Positions 17,539-26,180 are shown, numbered from the stretch's first letter. The stretch: 64,000 nt of DNA from Comamonas odontotermitis (GCF_020080045.1 NZ_CP083451.1:1550001-1614000), one strand, 5' to 3'. Made by a program: numbers and translations. Notes: generated by a model not told the origin, from the letters alone.

Positions 17539-18492
17539 ATGACTACTCCAAATGCTCCCCAAACCCAGGCCAGCGCTCCGGCAGGCACCGCACCTGCCAA
17601 CGCCGCCACTGCCACGCTGCCCGCCAACCTGGCCGCGTCGACACGCATGCGCACGCCCATGGCCGAGTTCTGGCGCAAGTTCAAGCGCCAGAAGCTGGCG
17701 CTGTGGGCCGGGGCCTTCATCATCGTGCTGGTGCTGGTGGCCATTCTGGCGCCGTGGCTTGCACCGTTCGACGCCGAGAATTTTTTCGACTATGACGCGC
17801 TCAACTCGCCGCCGACTGCCAAGCACTGGTTTGGCGTGGATTCGCTGGGCCGCGACATTTTCAGCCGCATTCTGGTGGGGGCCCGCATCTCGCTGGCAGC
17901 GGGCTTTGTGTCGGTGGCCATCGGTGCGGTGATTGGTGCCGTGCTGGGCCTGCTGGCGGGCTACTACGAAGGCTGGTGGGATCGCATCGTCATGCGTATG
18001 TCCGATGTGTTGTTCGCCTTTCCCGGTATTTTGCTGGCCATCGGCATCGTGGCCATTCTCGGCAACGGCATGATCAACGTCATCATGGCCGTGGCTGTGT
18101 TCAGCGTGCCGGCGTTTGCGCGCCTGGTGCGCGGCAATGTGCTGGCGCTCAAGCAGCAGACCTATATCGAGGCGGTGCGCTCCATCGGCGCGCCCGACTG
18201 GGTCATCATGCTGCGCCACCTGCTGCCCGGAACGGTGTCGTCGGTGGTGGTGTATCTGACCATGCGTATCGGCACATCGATCATCACGGCGGCCAGCCTG
18301 TCCTTTCTGGGCATGGGTGCCCAGCCGCCAACGCCCGAGTGGGGTGCCATGCTGAACGAGGCGCGCAGCGACATGCTCAACGCCCCGCACGTGGCGCTTT
18401 TCCCCAGCCTGGCCATTTTCGTGACCGTGCTGGCCTTCAACCTGCTGGGCGACGGCCTGCGCGACGCGCTCGACCCCAAGCTGGACAATTGA
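17539..18492 (+). CDS. gsiD: Peptide/glutathione importer permease GsiD
   Basis: The gene encodes 317 residues. There are two close ATGs (17533 and 17539). The AAGGAG site at about 17526-17531 is too near the first, so the second was chosen. The N-terminal 45 residues are an Ala/Thr/Pro-rich cytoplasmic leader, followed by six helices. Family marks are [20 protein letters not shown] in the N-terminal loop and the EAA loop [20 protein letters not shown]. It pairs with GsiC to form the channel. It is the last gene of the operon, and its stop is followed by a short tandem GACAATT repeat and a terminator. Confidence 0.94.
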   Translation: MTTPNAPQTQASAPAGTAPANAATATLPANLAASTRMRTPMAEFWRKFKRQKLALWAGAFIIVLVLVAILAPWLAPFDAENFFDYDALNSPPTAKHWFGVDSLGRDIFSRILVGARISLAAGFVSVAIGAVIGAVLGLLAGYYEGWWDRIVMRMSDVLFAFPGILLAIGIVAILGNGMINVIMAVAVFSVPAFARLVRGNVLALKQQTYIEAVRSIGAPDWVIMLRHLLPGTVSSVVVYLTMRIGTSIITAASLSFLGMGAQPPTPEWGAMLNEARSDMLNAPHVALFPSLAIFVTVLAFNLLGDGLRDALDPKLDN

Positions 18493-18536
18493 CAATTGAC
18501 AATCAACAACTGACCACCACGGGCTGATACGCAGTC

Positions 18537-18592
18537 TGCTATCAAAAACAAAGCTGCTCGCGCTTGATGCATAAGCGCCAGCAGCTTTTTTC
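18537..18592. terminator. Bidirectional terminator formed by a dispersed palindromic repeat
   Basis: The stem GCTGCT..GCGCTT / AAGCGC..AGCAGC (18553-18585) is followed by TTTTTT on the plus strand, and by a T-rich run on the minus strand (TTTGTTTTTG). It lies between the convergent gsiD and TPR genes. It is a full copy of the repeat family seen elsewhere in the window. Confidence 0.8.
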
Positions 18593-18614
18593 ATGGATAT
18601 TTTATCAGCTCATC

Positions 18615-18932
18615 TCATTGCGCCGCATCCTTGTGCAGGCGCTTGAGGAAGACCGTGATCTCCTTGGCGGTCTGTGCGTCGCCATTGGCATCTGCCGCCT
18701 GCATGCCTTGCTGCCAGGCCGATTCCGCTTTTGCCCGCTCGCCCAGTGCGAGCCAGGCCTTGCCCAGCAGCTTCCAGGCGGCAGAGTATTGCGGGTTGTG
18801 TTCCACCGCCCGGCTCAGATGCTCTGCGGCTGCGGCATGGTTTTCTTCCCGCAGGAATGCGTTGCCCAGGCCAAAGCGCAGCAGGGCGTTGTCCTGGCCG
18901 CTGGCCAGCAGTTTTTCGAGACCTTCGCGCAT
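18615..18932 (-). CDS. Small TPR protein
   Basis: The gene encodes 105 residues with no signal peptide. Two to three tetratricopeptide repeats cover almost the whole protein: NALLRFGLGNAFLREENHAA, then HLSRAVEHNPQYSAAWKLLG and WLALGERAKAESAWQQGM, with the usual Ala/Gly/Tyr pattern at repeat positions. Such proteins are scaffolds for protein contacts, and the partner is unknown. It is convergent with gsiD and ends at the shared terminator. The IS element lies 80 bp upstream of its start. Confidence 0.85.
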   Translation of the reverse strand: MREGLEKLLASGQDNALLRFGLGNAFLREENHAAAAEHLSRAVEHNPQYSAAWKLLGKAWLALGERAKAESAWQQGMQAADANGDAQTAKEITVFLKRLHKDAAQ

Positions 18933-19004
18933 CGCTCATCCTTTCGATGCCATGGAGGATAGCGGCGTGGGCTTGTCCGCAACGCGCGTGGGTGCTATGC
19001 ATCA

Positions 19005-19012
19005 AAAACAAA
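19005..19012. repeat. Target-site duplication, left copy
   Basis: AAAACAAA directly precedes the left end of the insertion element and is repeated exactly after its right end at 20069-20076. An 8-bp duplication is normal for IS1595-family elements. Confidence 0.88.
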
Positions 19013-20068
19013 GGCTATGTCTCCGTTGAGTGTGGAAAAACGCCGATAGCCGCGAGGAGCATGGCTTGCGGGGTTGACAGGCGATGGGCGTCCAGTGCGC
19101 GGCGCCAGCCCAGGTAGTTGGGCAGATAACGGGTGGCCACACCGTGGAATCTGTAGAGCCATTGGCGCAGGCGGCTGTGATACGCATTGACGTTCTGCAC
19201 ATGGAATGCGCCCCTGGTGCGAACCCCTGCGGACAGGTTGACCGCTTCATGCGTGATGCTGGCGTCTGCCGCGAAGTAGCGATACGCCGCATTGGAGTCG
19301 CTAACCAGCAGTGCGTCCTCATAGAGCACCGGCTGCAGATGTTCACGCAACTGTGCCTTGCTCACCGAGCCATTGCCAGTCACAAAATCCAGCGTTTGAC
19401 CCATGCGATCACGTGCGATCAGCACGCACACGTGCTCCTTGGACAGCCCCCGCTTGCTCGCCGATCCACCGCGCCTGCGAGCGGCTCTCCTCAACGAGCG
19501 CTCCCCTTGTGGGATTCGAGCAGATACGTCTCATCGACCTCGGTAATACCGCTCAGGTGGGCGGGGCGGTCATCCTTGAGCCATTGCAGGAAGCGGTGAC
19601 GCCAGCGAAAGCTGGTATTGCGATGCACACCGGTGGTGCGCGCCGCCTGCCGGATGGTCTGGGATTGGAGCATGCATTGCAGATAGTCCAGCCACTTGGA
19701 TTTGAGTCTCAAGCGTGCCAAGGGCGTACCCGTCAGTGCATTGAAGGTCTTGCCGCAAGCCACACAACGGTAGCGCGGCAAGCCGTGCGCCTGACTATGG
19801 CGGTACAGTTCGGTGCCCGCGCAGTGCGGACATTGATGGGCGTCGCCCTCCAGACGAGACTGGATGATCTCGTGCGCTTGCTCAGGGCCGCACTGCTGAT
19901 GCAGCGCGCGCTCAATCGCCATGCGTTGCTCGGGCGTGAGGTGCTGCAATCGAGTGAGCAGCCATCCGAAGGTGCGTGAGTCCATTGAAGTCTCCAAACG
20001 GTCCTACATGGATGTTAATTAGACCGGGCGCAAGCCTGCAGAGTTCAACACTTAACGGAGACATAGCC
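19013..20068 (-). mobile_element. IS1595-family insertion sequence (1056 bp)
   Basis: The ends are inverted repeats, GGCTATGTCTCCGTTGAGTGT at the left (19013) and the same with one mismatch at the right (20048-20068). 8-bp direct repeats AAAACAAA flank the element. It encodes one transposase broken by a frameshift. Intact ends and duplication suggest a fairly recent insertion. It landed in the A/T tract that follows the mltD terminator, so it damaged no gene. Confidence 0.93.
19015..19985 (-). pseudogene. IS1595-family transposase, frameshifted
   Basis: The first frame (19985 to 19491) encodes the N-terminal region, a zinc-ribbon (CPHCAGTEL and CVACGKTF) and the start of the DDE nuclease domain, EVDETYLLESHKG, with the first Asp/Glu. 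It then runs into a stop. The second frame (19494 to 19015) continues the same domain with RRAARRRGGSASKRG, VCVLIARDR, LVSDSNAAYRYFA (second Asp) and NVNAYHSRLRQWLYRFHGVA (catalytic Asn/His region). The join lies in a run of four G residues at about 19497-19500, and restoring one base would give HKGERSLRRAARRRGG. Together the parts give about 320 residues, a normal length. The ATG at 19985 has a GGAG site. A programmed slip cannot be excluded, but the family normally uses a single frame. Confidence 0.87.
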
Positions 20069-20099
20069 AAAACAAAAGCGCCCCGTGGGGCGCTTTGCG
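20069..20099 (-). terminator. Rho-independent terminator after mltD (also holds the right IS target duplication)
   Basis: On the minus strand the stem AAGCGCCCC/GGGGCGCTT is followed by TTGTTTT. The first eight bases (20069-20076) are the right AAAACAAA duplication of the IS. Confidence 0.78.
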
Positions 20100-20116
20100 G
20101 CATGCCTGTCAAAGGC

Positions 20117-21682
20117 TCAGCGCTTTTTCTTTGCCGTGGCCGTGCTGCGCTTGGAGGGCGCCGCCTTGGTGGGCGTGTTGCGGGCCGTGCCCTTTTGTGC
20201 AGAGCTGCCCTTGCTCGATTTGCTGCTGCGGCTGGCTGCATGGTTGTTGCGGTTGCCCGCGTGGCGTTCTGCGCCCACGCGCACCGGCAGGTACAGCACC
20301 ACTTGCTGGCCCGCCTTGAAGGCGGCTTTTACACCCACGTCGTTCCAGTCCGCCACCTGGGCGGCGGTGACCTTGTAGCGCTGCGCGATGCCGGTCACGC
20401 TGTCGTGCTTGCGGGCCTTGACGGTGGTGCGCCGCGTCACGATCTCGGGCGTGAGGGCAATGTGCGCGTTGTCGGCCAGGTGGCTGGAAACGTCCTGCTT
20501 GACGGCGGCCGATCGGGGCACCATCAGTGCCGAGCCGCCCTTGACCATCATGCGTGGCGGAATGTTGTTCACCGCGCGCAGGTCGCCTTCGCTCATGCCG
20601 ACCATGCCTGCGGCGGTGGCCACGGTCATGGTGCTGGGCACGGTCCAGACCGTCCAGCTGGCGTACTGGCCTTTTTCATGGGCTTGCAGGTTGCGGCGGA
20701 AGACATTGGCGTTGTCCCAGGGCAGCAGCACCTGGGGCGTTCCGGCCTTGAAGATGACGGGCTTGTTGAACGAGGGGTTGAGCGATTTGAGCTCATCCAT
20801 GGTCACGCCGGCGAGTTCGGCCACCTGCGCAGTGTCGATGTCGCGGTCCAGCGTGACGGCCTGGAAGTAGGGGTGGTTCTCGATCAGCGGCAGTTCGGTC
20901 TGGAAGCTCTCCGGCCGGGCGATGATGTTCTTGACCGCCTGCAGCTTGGGCACGTAGTTGCGCGTTTCATCGGGCATGTTCAGGTCGGTGTAGCCCATGC
21001 CCAGGCCCTGCTTCTGGTTGCGTGCCAGCGCGCGGCCCACGCTGCCTTCGCCCCAGTTGTAGGCGGCGAGGGCCAGGTGCCAGTCGCCAAACATGTTGTA
21101 GAGCTTTTGCAGATAATCGAGTGCGGCACGTGTCGAGGCGAGCACATCGCGCCGGTCGTCGCGGAACATGTTCTGCTTGAGCTCGAAATACGTGCCAGTG
21201 GAGGGCATGAACTGCCACATGCCGGCGGCCTTGGCGCTGGAGACCGCCTGCGGGTTGTACGCGCTCTCGATGTAAGGCAGCAGCGCCAGCTCGGTCGGCA
21301 TGCCACGGCGCTCCAGCTCCTCGACGATGTGGAACATGTACTTGGAGGAGCGCTGCGTCATGCGCTGGATGTAATCGGGCCGGCTTGCATACCATTGCTC
21401 CTGGTTGCTCACCAGGTCGCTTTGCAGATCGGGCATGGCAAAGCCACGGCGGATGCGGTCCCACAGGTCATCGGGCACGGCCAGGTTGGCCACGCCATTG
21501 CGCTGCACGCTGGCGGAGTTGATGGGGCTGAGCGGCCCCCGGGGGTAGCTGGGGGTGTGGGAGGCGGTGCTTTGTGTTTGCGCCTCTGCTTCGCTCTTGT
21601 TGGCCTCAGTGGGGCTGGTGGTGGCGCAGCCGGTCAGAACGAGGAGCGCACTCAGGCTCCACAGGTGCAGGTAATTCTTCAA
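20117..21682 (-). CDS. mltD: Membrane-bound lytic murein transglycosylase D
   Basis: The gene encodes 521 residues. It is a lipoprotein signal sequence (LLVLTGC, Cys 19) followed by an SLT domain with catalytic Glu 139 in LLPYIESAYNPQAVSSAKAA, and GMWQFMPSTG. It cleaves peptidoglycan glycan strands in the periplasm and forms anhydromuropeptides. After about residue 300 there are weaker LysM-type segments, the clearest being VKARKHDSVTGIAQRYKVTA near 420-440. The C-terminus is a low-complexity Ser/Lys/Thr/Ala tail rich in basic residues (about 55 residues), which could bind the wall or membrane. The start overlaps the end of gloB by ATGA, so the genes are translationally coupled. Confidence 0.94.
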   Translation of the reverse strand: MKNYLHLWSLSALLVLTGCATTSPTEANKSEAEAQTQSTASHTPSYPRGPLSPINSASVQRNGVANLAVPDDLWDRIRRGFAMPDLQSDLVSNQEQWYASRPDYIQRMTQRSSKYMFHIVEELERRGMPTELALLPYIESAYNPQAVSSAKAAGMWQFMPSTGTYFELKQNMFRDDRRDVLASTRAALDYLQKLYNMFGDWHLALAAYNWGEGSVGRALARNQKQGLGMGYTDLNMPDETRNYVPKLQAVKNIIARPESFQTELPLIENHPYFQAVTLDRDIDTAQVAELAGVTMDELKSLNPSFNKPVIFKAGTPQVLLPWDNANVFRRNLQAHEKGQYASWTVWTVPSTMTVATAAGMVGMSEGDLRAVNNIPPRMMVKGGSALMVPRSAAVKQDVSSHLADNAHIALTPEIVTRRTTVKARKHDSVTGIAQRYKVTAAQVADWNDVGVKAAFKAGQQVVLYLPVRVGAERHAGNRNNHAASRSSKSSKGSSAQKGTARNTPTKAAPSKRSTATAKKKR

Positions 21683-22467
21683 AATTGGTTCTTCCAGCGA
21701 CGCAGCGATGCCAGTACCGATACGGAATCGCCGCTGGGGGTGGATGGATCAAATTGCTGAGCAGCATGTGCCACGGCGGGGACTGTGCTGCGCAAAAACG
21801 GGTTGATGCGCAGCTCGTTGCCAAGCTGGGCAGGCAAGGTGGGGGTGCCCTGGGCACGCAGCGCTTCACAGTGCGCCGTGTACCGGGCGATATCGGCATT
21901 GTCCGGCTCCACTGCCTGCGCAAAGCGCAGATTGGAGAGCGTGTATTCATGCGCGGCGCACACCAAGGTATGGGGAGGCAGGGCTGCCAGTGCGGACAGC
22001 GATGCATGCATCTGCGTCGGGGTGCCTTCGAAAAGGCGGCCGCAGCCTGCAGAAAACAAGGTATCGCCGCAGAAAAGAACGGGGGCGGGCAGGGGAGGCT
22101 CGCCCTCCACCAGAGGGCAGTAATAAGCAATGTGCCCGGCGGTATGGCCGGGCACATCGATCACCTGCCAGGTGTGGCCCAATAGCGGCAAGGTATCGCC
22201 GCCCCGCAACGGGTGGTAGGGGGCGGGAATGTCTTCGCGTGCCGGGCCGTACACCGCCGCTCCGGTGGCTTGGCGCAGCTCGGCAACGCCGCCCACATGG
22301 TCGCCATGGTGGTGGGTCACTACAATGGATTGCAGATGCAGCCCGAGCGCTTGCAACGCTTCCATCACGGGCGCGGCCTGCCCGGGGTCGACCACCAGCG
22401 CCTGTCTGCCGTCGTGCAGCAGCCAGATATAGTTATCGGTAAAGGCGGGCAAAGGGTGCAAGTGCAT
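21679..22467 (-). CDS. gloB: Hydroxyacylglutathione hydrolase (glyoxalase II)
   Basis: The gene encodes 262 residues starting at MHLHPLPAFTDNYIWLL, the standard start of the family. It hydrolyses S-lactoylglutathione to lactate and glutathione, the second step of methylglyoxal detoxification. The metallo-beta-lactamase metal motif is THHHGDHVGG, with further ligands in PGHTAGHIAYY and FCGDTLFSAGCGR, and the substrate-binding HEYTLSNLRFA segment. The start codon CAT/ATG at 22465-22468 is shared back-to-back with the divergent methyltransferase gene. gloB is followed by mltD with a four-base overlap. Confidence 0.95.
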   Translation of the reverse strand: MHLHPLPAFTDNYIWLLHDGRQALVVDPGQAAPVMEALQALGLHLQSIVVTHHHGDHVGGVAELRQATGAAVYGPAREDIPAPYHPLRGGDTLPLLGHTWQVIDVPGHTAGHIAYYCPLVEGEPPLPAPVLFCGDTLFSAGCGRLFEGTPTQMHASLSALAALPPHTLVCAAHEYTLSNLRFAQAVEPDNADIARYTAHCEALRAQGTPTLPAQLGNELRINPFLRSTVPAVAHAAQQFDPSTPSGDSVSVLASLRRWKNQF

Positions 22468-23425
22468 GAATGAACAAATTATAGGCACGCAAAACTGGTG
22501 GAACATGCCGTTGGGCCGCTACATGCTGGCCTGGGAGCAAACATGTTACGACGATGCGGTGGCCGACATCTTTGGCTTTCACAGCCTGCAGATCGGGCTT
22601 TTCCCATTGCAGGGGCTGCGGGCCAATCGCATGCCCCATCGGTGGCTGGCGCTCGACTCCGTGGAGCAGCAGGCGCAATGGCAGACGCTGGAAACTGTAA
22701 ATGTAAACAGCTTTGCACAGGGTTTACAAAGCCCGCAGGCTGCGCCCCCTGATCCGGGGCCTGCGCCGGGGGCGTTCGAAGAAGGTGCCGGTGCGGTGCA
22801 GGCCGAGGGTTCCCAGGTGTCGCCGCAGACGGCTGTGCTGCTGTGCGCCGGGCAGGCGCTGCCCTTTCCCAACGACTCGCTCGACCTCGTGTTGCTGCCC
22901 CACACGCTGGAGCTGAGCGCCGATCCGCACGCCGTGCTGCGCGAGGTGGCTCGCGTGCTGGTGCCCGAGGGCAGGGTGCTCATCAGCGGCGTGAACCCCG
23001 CCAGCCTGTGGGGCATGCACACATGGAGCCGCCGCCTTCCCGGCTTGCAGAAGCTCCCTCCCATGCCTGATGACCGCAGCCTGATCGGCTATGGCCGCCT
23101 GCGCGACTGGCTCAAGCTGCTCGATCTAGAACTGCAGACCGCCAGCTTTGGCTGCTACCGCCCCGCCATGCGCACCGATGCCTGGCTGCGCCGCTGGGAC
23201 TGGATGGACAGCGTGGGGGCCAGCGCATGGCCGATATTGGGCGGTGTGTACTTTGTGGAGGCGGTGAAGAAAGTCGCAGGTGTGCACATGCTGGCAGCGC
23301 CCTGGAAGGCGGCTGCACCCGCCGCCGTGGGCCGGCCCGTGGCGGCGCGCGATGGCGTGCTCGAGAAAAGGGATACAGGAGACGCCGGCCCGCCGAAGGG
23401 AGAGCGGCGGGAAAGGCCGATTTGA
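22466..23425 (+). CDS. SAM-dependent methyltransferase (type 11)
   Basis: The gene encodes 319 residues. The N-terminus WWNMPLGRYMLAWEQTCYD is a conserved opening of a Burkholderiales methyltransferase group that is always found next to gloB and rnhA. The SAM-binding fold shows ALPFPNDSLDLVLLPHTLE, then ADPHAVLREVARVLVPEGRVLI. The expected glycine-rich motif I is poorly defined, because the region near residues 85-125 is a Pro/Ala/Gly-rich insertion. The C-terminal 35 residues are low complexity. The substrate is unknown. The ATG at 22466 lies on the same four bases as the gloB start, so each promoter must sit inside the other gene. Confidence 0.8.
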   Translation: MNEQIIGTQNWWNMPLGRYMLAWEQTCYDDAVADIFGFHSLQIGLFPLQGLRANRMPHRWLALDSVEQQAQWQTLETVNVNSFAQGLQSPQAAPPDPGPAPGAFEEGAGAVQAEGSQVSPQTAVLLCAGQALPFPNDSLDLVLLPHTLELSADPHAVLREVARVLVPEGRVLISGVNPASLWGMHTWSRRLPGLQKLPPMPDDRSLIGYGRLRDWLKLLDLELQTASFGCYRPAMRTDAWLRRWDWMDSVGASAWPILGGVYFVEAVKKVAGVHMLAAPWKAAAPAAVGRPVAARDGVLEKRDTGDAGPPKGERRERPI

Positions 23426-23557
23426 AGTGTTTTTCGTTCTGGCACTTGTCTGTCAAGCGCAGATAGCTATCAATTGTGAAGCGACTTCTGGCGCCATTCC
23501 TCCCTGAAAACCGCTTATAGTTGCCGCACTGACAGTGGCATGCGCCAAGGAGCTGGT

Positions 23558-24007
23558 TTGAACCAAGTTGTGATTTATACGGACGGTGCCTGCAAGGGCA
23601 ACCCCGGGCCTGGCGGCTGGGGCGCATTGCTGCGCGCTGGCCAGGCGGAGAAAGAGCTGTATGGCGGCGAGTTGAACACCACCAACAACCGCATGGAATT
23701 GATGGCCGTCATCCAGGCGCTCGAAGCGCTGAAGCGCCCCTGTGACGTGGCGCTCTACCTGGACAGCCAGTACGTGCGCAAGGGCATCACCGAATGGATT
23801 GCCGGGTGGAAGGCCAAGGGCTGGCGTACCGCGAGCAAGGAACCGGTGAAAAATGTCGACCTGTGGCAGCGCCTCGATGCGCTCGTTCACGGCGGCGCGC
23901 ACCGCATCAGTTGGCATTGGGTCAAAGGCCACGCCGGGGACCCGGGCAACGAGCGGGCCGACAGCCTGGCCAACAAGGGCGTGGATGTAGCGCTGGGCCG
24001 GGCTTGA
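23558..24007 (+). CDS. rnhA: Ribonuclease HI
   Basis: The gene encodes 149 residues. The only good ribosome site, AAGGAG at 23547-23552, fits a TTG start at 23558. An upstream in-frame ATG at 23540 has no site and adds six residues, so TTG was chosen. The enzyme degrades RNA in RNA-DNA hybrids. Catalytic acids are visible in [16 protein letters not shown] (Asp), NNRMELMAV (Glu), ALYLDSQYV (Asp) and GNERADSLA (Asp), with the flexible-loop His in [12 protein letters not shown]. It lies 132 bases after the methyltransferase gene, and a dispersed repeat remnant lies between them. Confidence 0.95.
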   Translation: MNQVVIYTDGACKGNPGPGGWGALLRAGQAEKELYGGELNTTNNRMELMAVIQALEALKRPCDVALYLDSQYVRKGITEWIAGWKAKGWRTASKEPVKNVDLWQRLDALVHGGAHRISWHWVKGHAGDPGNERADSLANKGVDVALGRA

Positions 24008-24036
24008 TTCAAGTCATATTTTACGAAGGAGCAGCC

Positions 24037-24117
24037 ATGGGACGGGCAATGCAGATTCTGGCAGTGATCGGCGTGGTAGCTGCGCTGTACGTGGCCTACC
24101 GCTACGGTATCTTTTAA
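24037..24117 (+). CDS. 26-residue single-pass membrane peptide
   Basis: A short frame starts with ATG behind a perfect GAAGGAG ribosome site at 24025-24031. The product is one hydrophobic helix (MQILAVIGVVAALYVAYRYG), with a basic start (MGR) and ends in GIF. It lies 29 bases after rnhA on the same strand and directly before a terminator, so it is probably the last gene of that transcript. I recognise no family. The strong site and the single-helix composition support real expression, but it is too short to prove from sequence alone. Confidence 0.55.
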   Translation: MGRAMQILAVIGVVAALYVAYRYGIF

Positions 24118-24141
24118 AGAGACGAGCGCTTATCCAACGTA

Positions 24142-24180
24142 ACAAAGCCTGATGACGAAGGTCATCAGGCTTTGTTTTTG
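24142..24180. terminator. Strong Rho-independent terminator
   Basis: A 15-bp perfect stem (ACAAAGCCTGATGAC/GTCATCAGGCTTTGT) with a 4-base loop is followed by TTTTG on the plus strand. It separates the rnhA transcript from the convergent Crp/Fnr regulator and probably serves both. Confidence 0.92.
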
Positions 24181-24193
24181 AGGGATGCGCCGC

Positions 24194-24907
24194 TTACTCG
24201 GCAGCGGCAATCCGGCGCAGCGCGTCCGTATCGCGCACGATCAGGCCGGAGGGCTCGATGCGGATCGACGATTCGCGCTCCATCGACTTGAGCTCCTGGT
24301 TCACGCGCTGGCGCGACGCGCCCAGCAACTGGGCCAGCTCTTCCTGCGCCAGTTGCAAGCCGATGCGGGTCTCGGTGCTTTCCTTGCCGGGCACGCCGTA
24401 GCTGCGCGAGAGGTGCAGCAACTGCTTGGCGAGGCGCGCGCGCAGCGGCAGCGTGTTGAGGTCTTCCACCATGCCGTACAGGCTGCGGATGCGGCGCGCA
24501 TGCATGCGCGAGAGCGCCTGGTAAAACTCCACATGGGTCTGCAGAATGCGCTGGAAATCGGCCTTGCTCACGCATACCAGGGTGGTTTCACCGTGGGCGT
24601 ACACATCGTGCGTGCGGCTGTCGTCGTCAAACAGGCCCACATCGCCAAACCAAGTGCCGGGCTCCACATAGGTGAGCGTGATCTGCTTGCCCGTGAGCGA
24701 GGCAGAACTCACACGGGCCGAGCCGCGCGCCACCGATACCCATTCCTCCGGCGTATCGCCGCGCGAGAAAATCAGCGCGCCGTCCTTGAAGCGCTTGACA
24801 TACGCACAGCGCAGGATGTCGTGGCGCAGGGTGGGTGAAAGCGTCTGAAACCACCGACCGGTGTTGATGGCTTCGCGTTCTTCTTGCGTGAGGATGGGAT
24901 CGTCCAT
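24194..24907 (-). CDS. Crp/Fnr family transcriptional regulator
   Basis: The gene encodes 237 residues. An N-terminal cyclic-nucleotide-binding-like beta-roll (about 20-130) includes LIFSRGDTPEEWVSVARGSARV and WFGDVGLFDDDSRTHD. A dimerisation helix follows, then a C-terminal winged helix with recognition helix region LAQEELAQLLGASRQRVNQE at about 189-208. There are no Fnr-type cysteines, so an oxygen-sensing cluster is unlikely. Whether it binds a nucleotide cannot be told from sequence. It stands alone, with 388 bp of non-coding DNA upstream. Confidence 0.9.
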   Translation of the reverse strand: MDDPILTQEEREAINTGRWFQTLSPTLRHDILRCAYVKRFKDGALIFSRGDTPEEWVSVARGSARVSSASLTGKQITLTYVEPGTWFGDVGLFDDDSRTHDVYAHGETTLVCVSKADFQRILQTHVEFYQALSRMHARRIRSLYGMVEDLNTLPLRARLAKQLLHLSRSYGVPGKESTETRIGLQLAQEELAQLLGASRQRVNQELKSMERESSIRIEPSGLIVRDTDALRRIAAAE

Positions 24908-25295
24908 GGCGTGTCGTCTCAGTGACTGAAGTTCTTTGTTTTGTCGCTTGCGCGACGGTCACGCTCGAATGTAAGGCATTGCCGTTGAATTGTTAATTGT
25001 CGTCTGACATCGTAGGAGGGCCGACAAAGGAAAATTTCCCCGTTTGGGGGCCGTTATTCAATCAGGAAATAGCGTAATTTGTATACCGGTAGTGCGCTTC
25101 CAGCTATTAGTTTTGAGAATGGGTTTTCCCTAGGTGCGCCAATGGTGAAGAGAGCCTTCTGCATCGGTGAAGGGTCGGTGATGGCGCAACAAATCAGTGG
25201 GGTTTTGCGGCAGGCCACCACGCAGCGGGCCATTTGCTGGCAGTGGCTGTCAGCGGCGTGTCAGTGCACGCTGCTACCGCAACCGCTCACATACA
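24908..25295. other. 388-bp intergenic region without a supported gene
   Basis: This is the shared upstream region of the Crp/Fnr gene and the downstream end of the DMT exporter gene. I see a short palindrome GGAAAATTTCC at 25029-25039, an AT-rich block at about 24985-25080, and a CCTAGG at about 25131. There is a weak open frame on the plus strand from 25079, but its composition is that of antisense DNA and it has no ribosome site. No promoter can be assigned with confidence. Confidence 0.5.
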
Positions 25296-26180
25296 TCAGG
25301 AGGCCGCGCCTGCGCGGCGGCGCCGCTGCTGCTGCCACAGCTCGATCAGCACCACCGCCAGGCCCGCTAGGCAGATGAGCGCCATGCCGGCCGCAGTGGT
25401 TGCCCCCGGCAATTGGCCAAACACCAGCCAGCCCAGGGTGGTGGCAGAGACGATCTGCAGGTAGTTGAAGGGCGCCAGCAAGGTGGCGCTGGTCTTGCTG
25501 TAGGCCGTGATCTGCAGCCAGTGGCCCACAAAGCCGGTGAGCCCCGTCGACAGCAGCAGCGCCCATTGCCAGGGGCTCAGGTCGAGCGTTCTCCAGAAAA
25601 ACGGCAAAAGGGCCGTCAGCACGATGGCGCCCAGCAGGCCGCCGTAGAAATTGCTGGTCAGCGGGTCATCGCCCGCCACGCGGCGCGTGCTGATCTGAAA
25701 GAGCGCAAAAGTAGCGGCGGTGATGGCACCCCAGATCGCGCCTTCAGTCGACAACTGGCCACCCGGTCGCACCACGATCAGCATACCGATAAACCCCAGC
25801 AGCACGCCTGCCAGGCGGTGCCAGCGGGGCCGTTCGCCCAGCAGCCACGGCGCCAACACCATCACCAGCAGCGGCGCCATGAAGTTCATCGCCGTGCCCT
25901 CGGCCAGCGGCACCAGGCTCAGCACATGGAAAAACAGCAGGGTGGTGGCAATCATCAGTACCCCGCGCTGCAGCTGGCGCGGCAGCGACTGGGTTCTGAA
26001 CAGGCTGCGACCGCGCCTGGGCAACACAAAAATCGCCATCAGCATCACGTGGCCGACATAGCGAAACCACGACACCATGAGCACCGGTACGCCCGCCATC
26101 ACCAGCAGCTTGCCGCTGGCGTCCAGGCTGGAGAGAATCCACAAACCGCACACATGCAGGGCGATACCGACGATATTCAT
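25296..26180 (-). CDS. EamA/DMT superfamily transporter
   Basis: The gene encodes 294 residues with ten predicted membrane helices in two five-helix EamA repeats. Repeat 1 ends with EGTAMNFMAPLLVMVLAPWLLGERP, and repeat 2 has the matching KTSATLLAPFNYLQIVSATTLGWLVFGQLP. The Gly-Glu/Phe-Gly position before Pro near the end of each repeat is typical. These proteins export small metabolites such as amino acids or nucleobases, and the substrate is unknown. The C-terminus is basic (QQQRRRRAGAAS). Unlinked to its neighbours by spacing, it follows the PepSY group on the same strand after 144 bp. Confidence 0.9.
   Translation of the reverse strand: MNIVGIALHVCGLWILSSLDASGKLLVMAGVPVLMVSWFRYVGHVMLMAIFVLPRRGRSLFRTQSLPRQLQRGVLMIATTLLFFHVLSLVPLAEGTAMNFMAPLLVMVLAPWLLGERPRWHRLAGVLLGFIGMLIVVRPGGQLSTEGAIWGAITAATFALFQISTRRVAGDDPLTSNFYGGLLGAIVLTALLPFFWRTLDLSPWQWALLLSTGLTGFVGHWLQITAYSKTSATLLAPFNYLQIVSATTLGWLVFGQLPGATTAAGMALICLAGLAVVLIELWQQQRRRRAGAAS

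Noticed and set aside
19491..19500. Programmed frameshift in the IS transposase
   Set aside because: The slippery sequence AAGGGG is not a canonical heptamer and the family uses a single frame. A plain one-base loss is simpler, though not excluded.
25079..25378. A 99-codon plus-strand frame in the region upstream of the Crp/Fnr gene
   Set aside because: It overlaps the DMT transporter gene by about 80 bases, has no ribosome site and no conserved motif.
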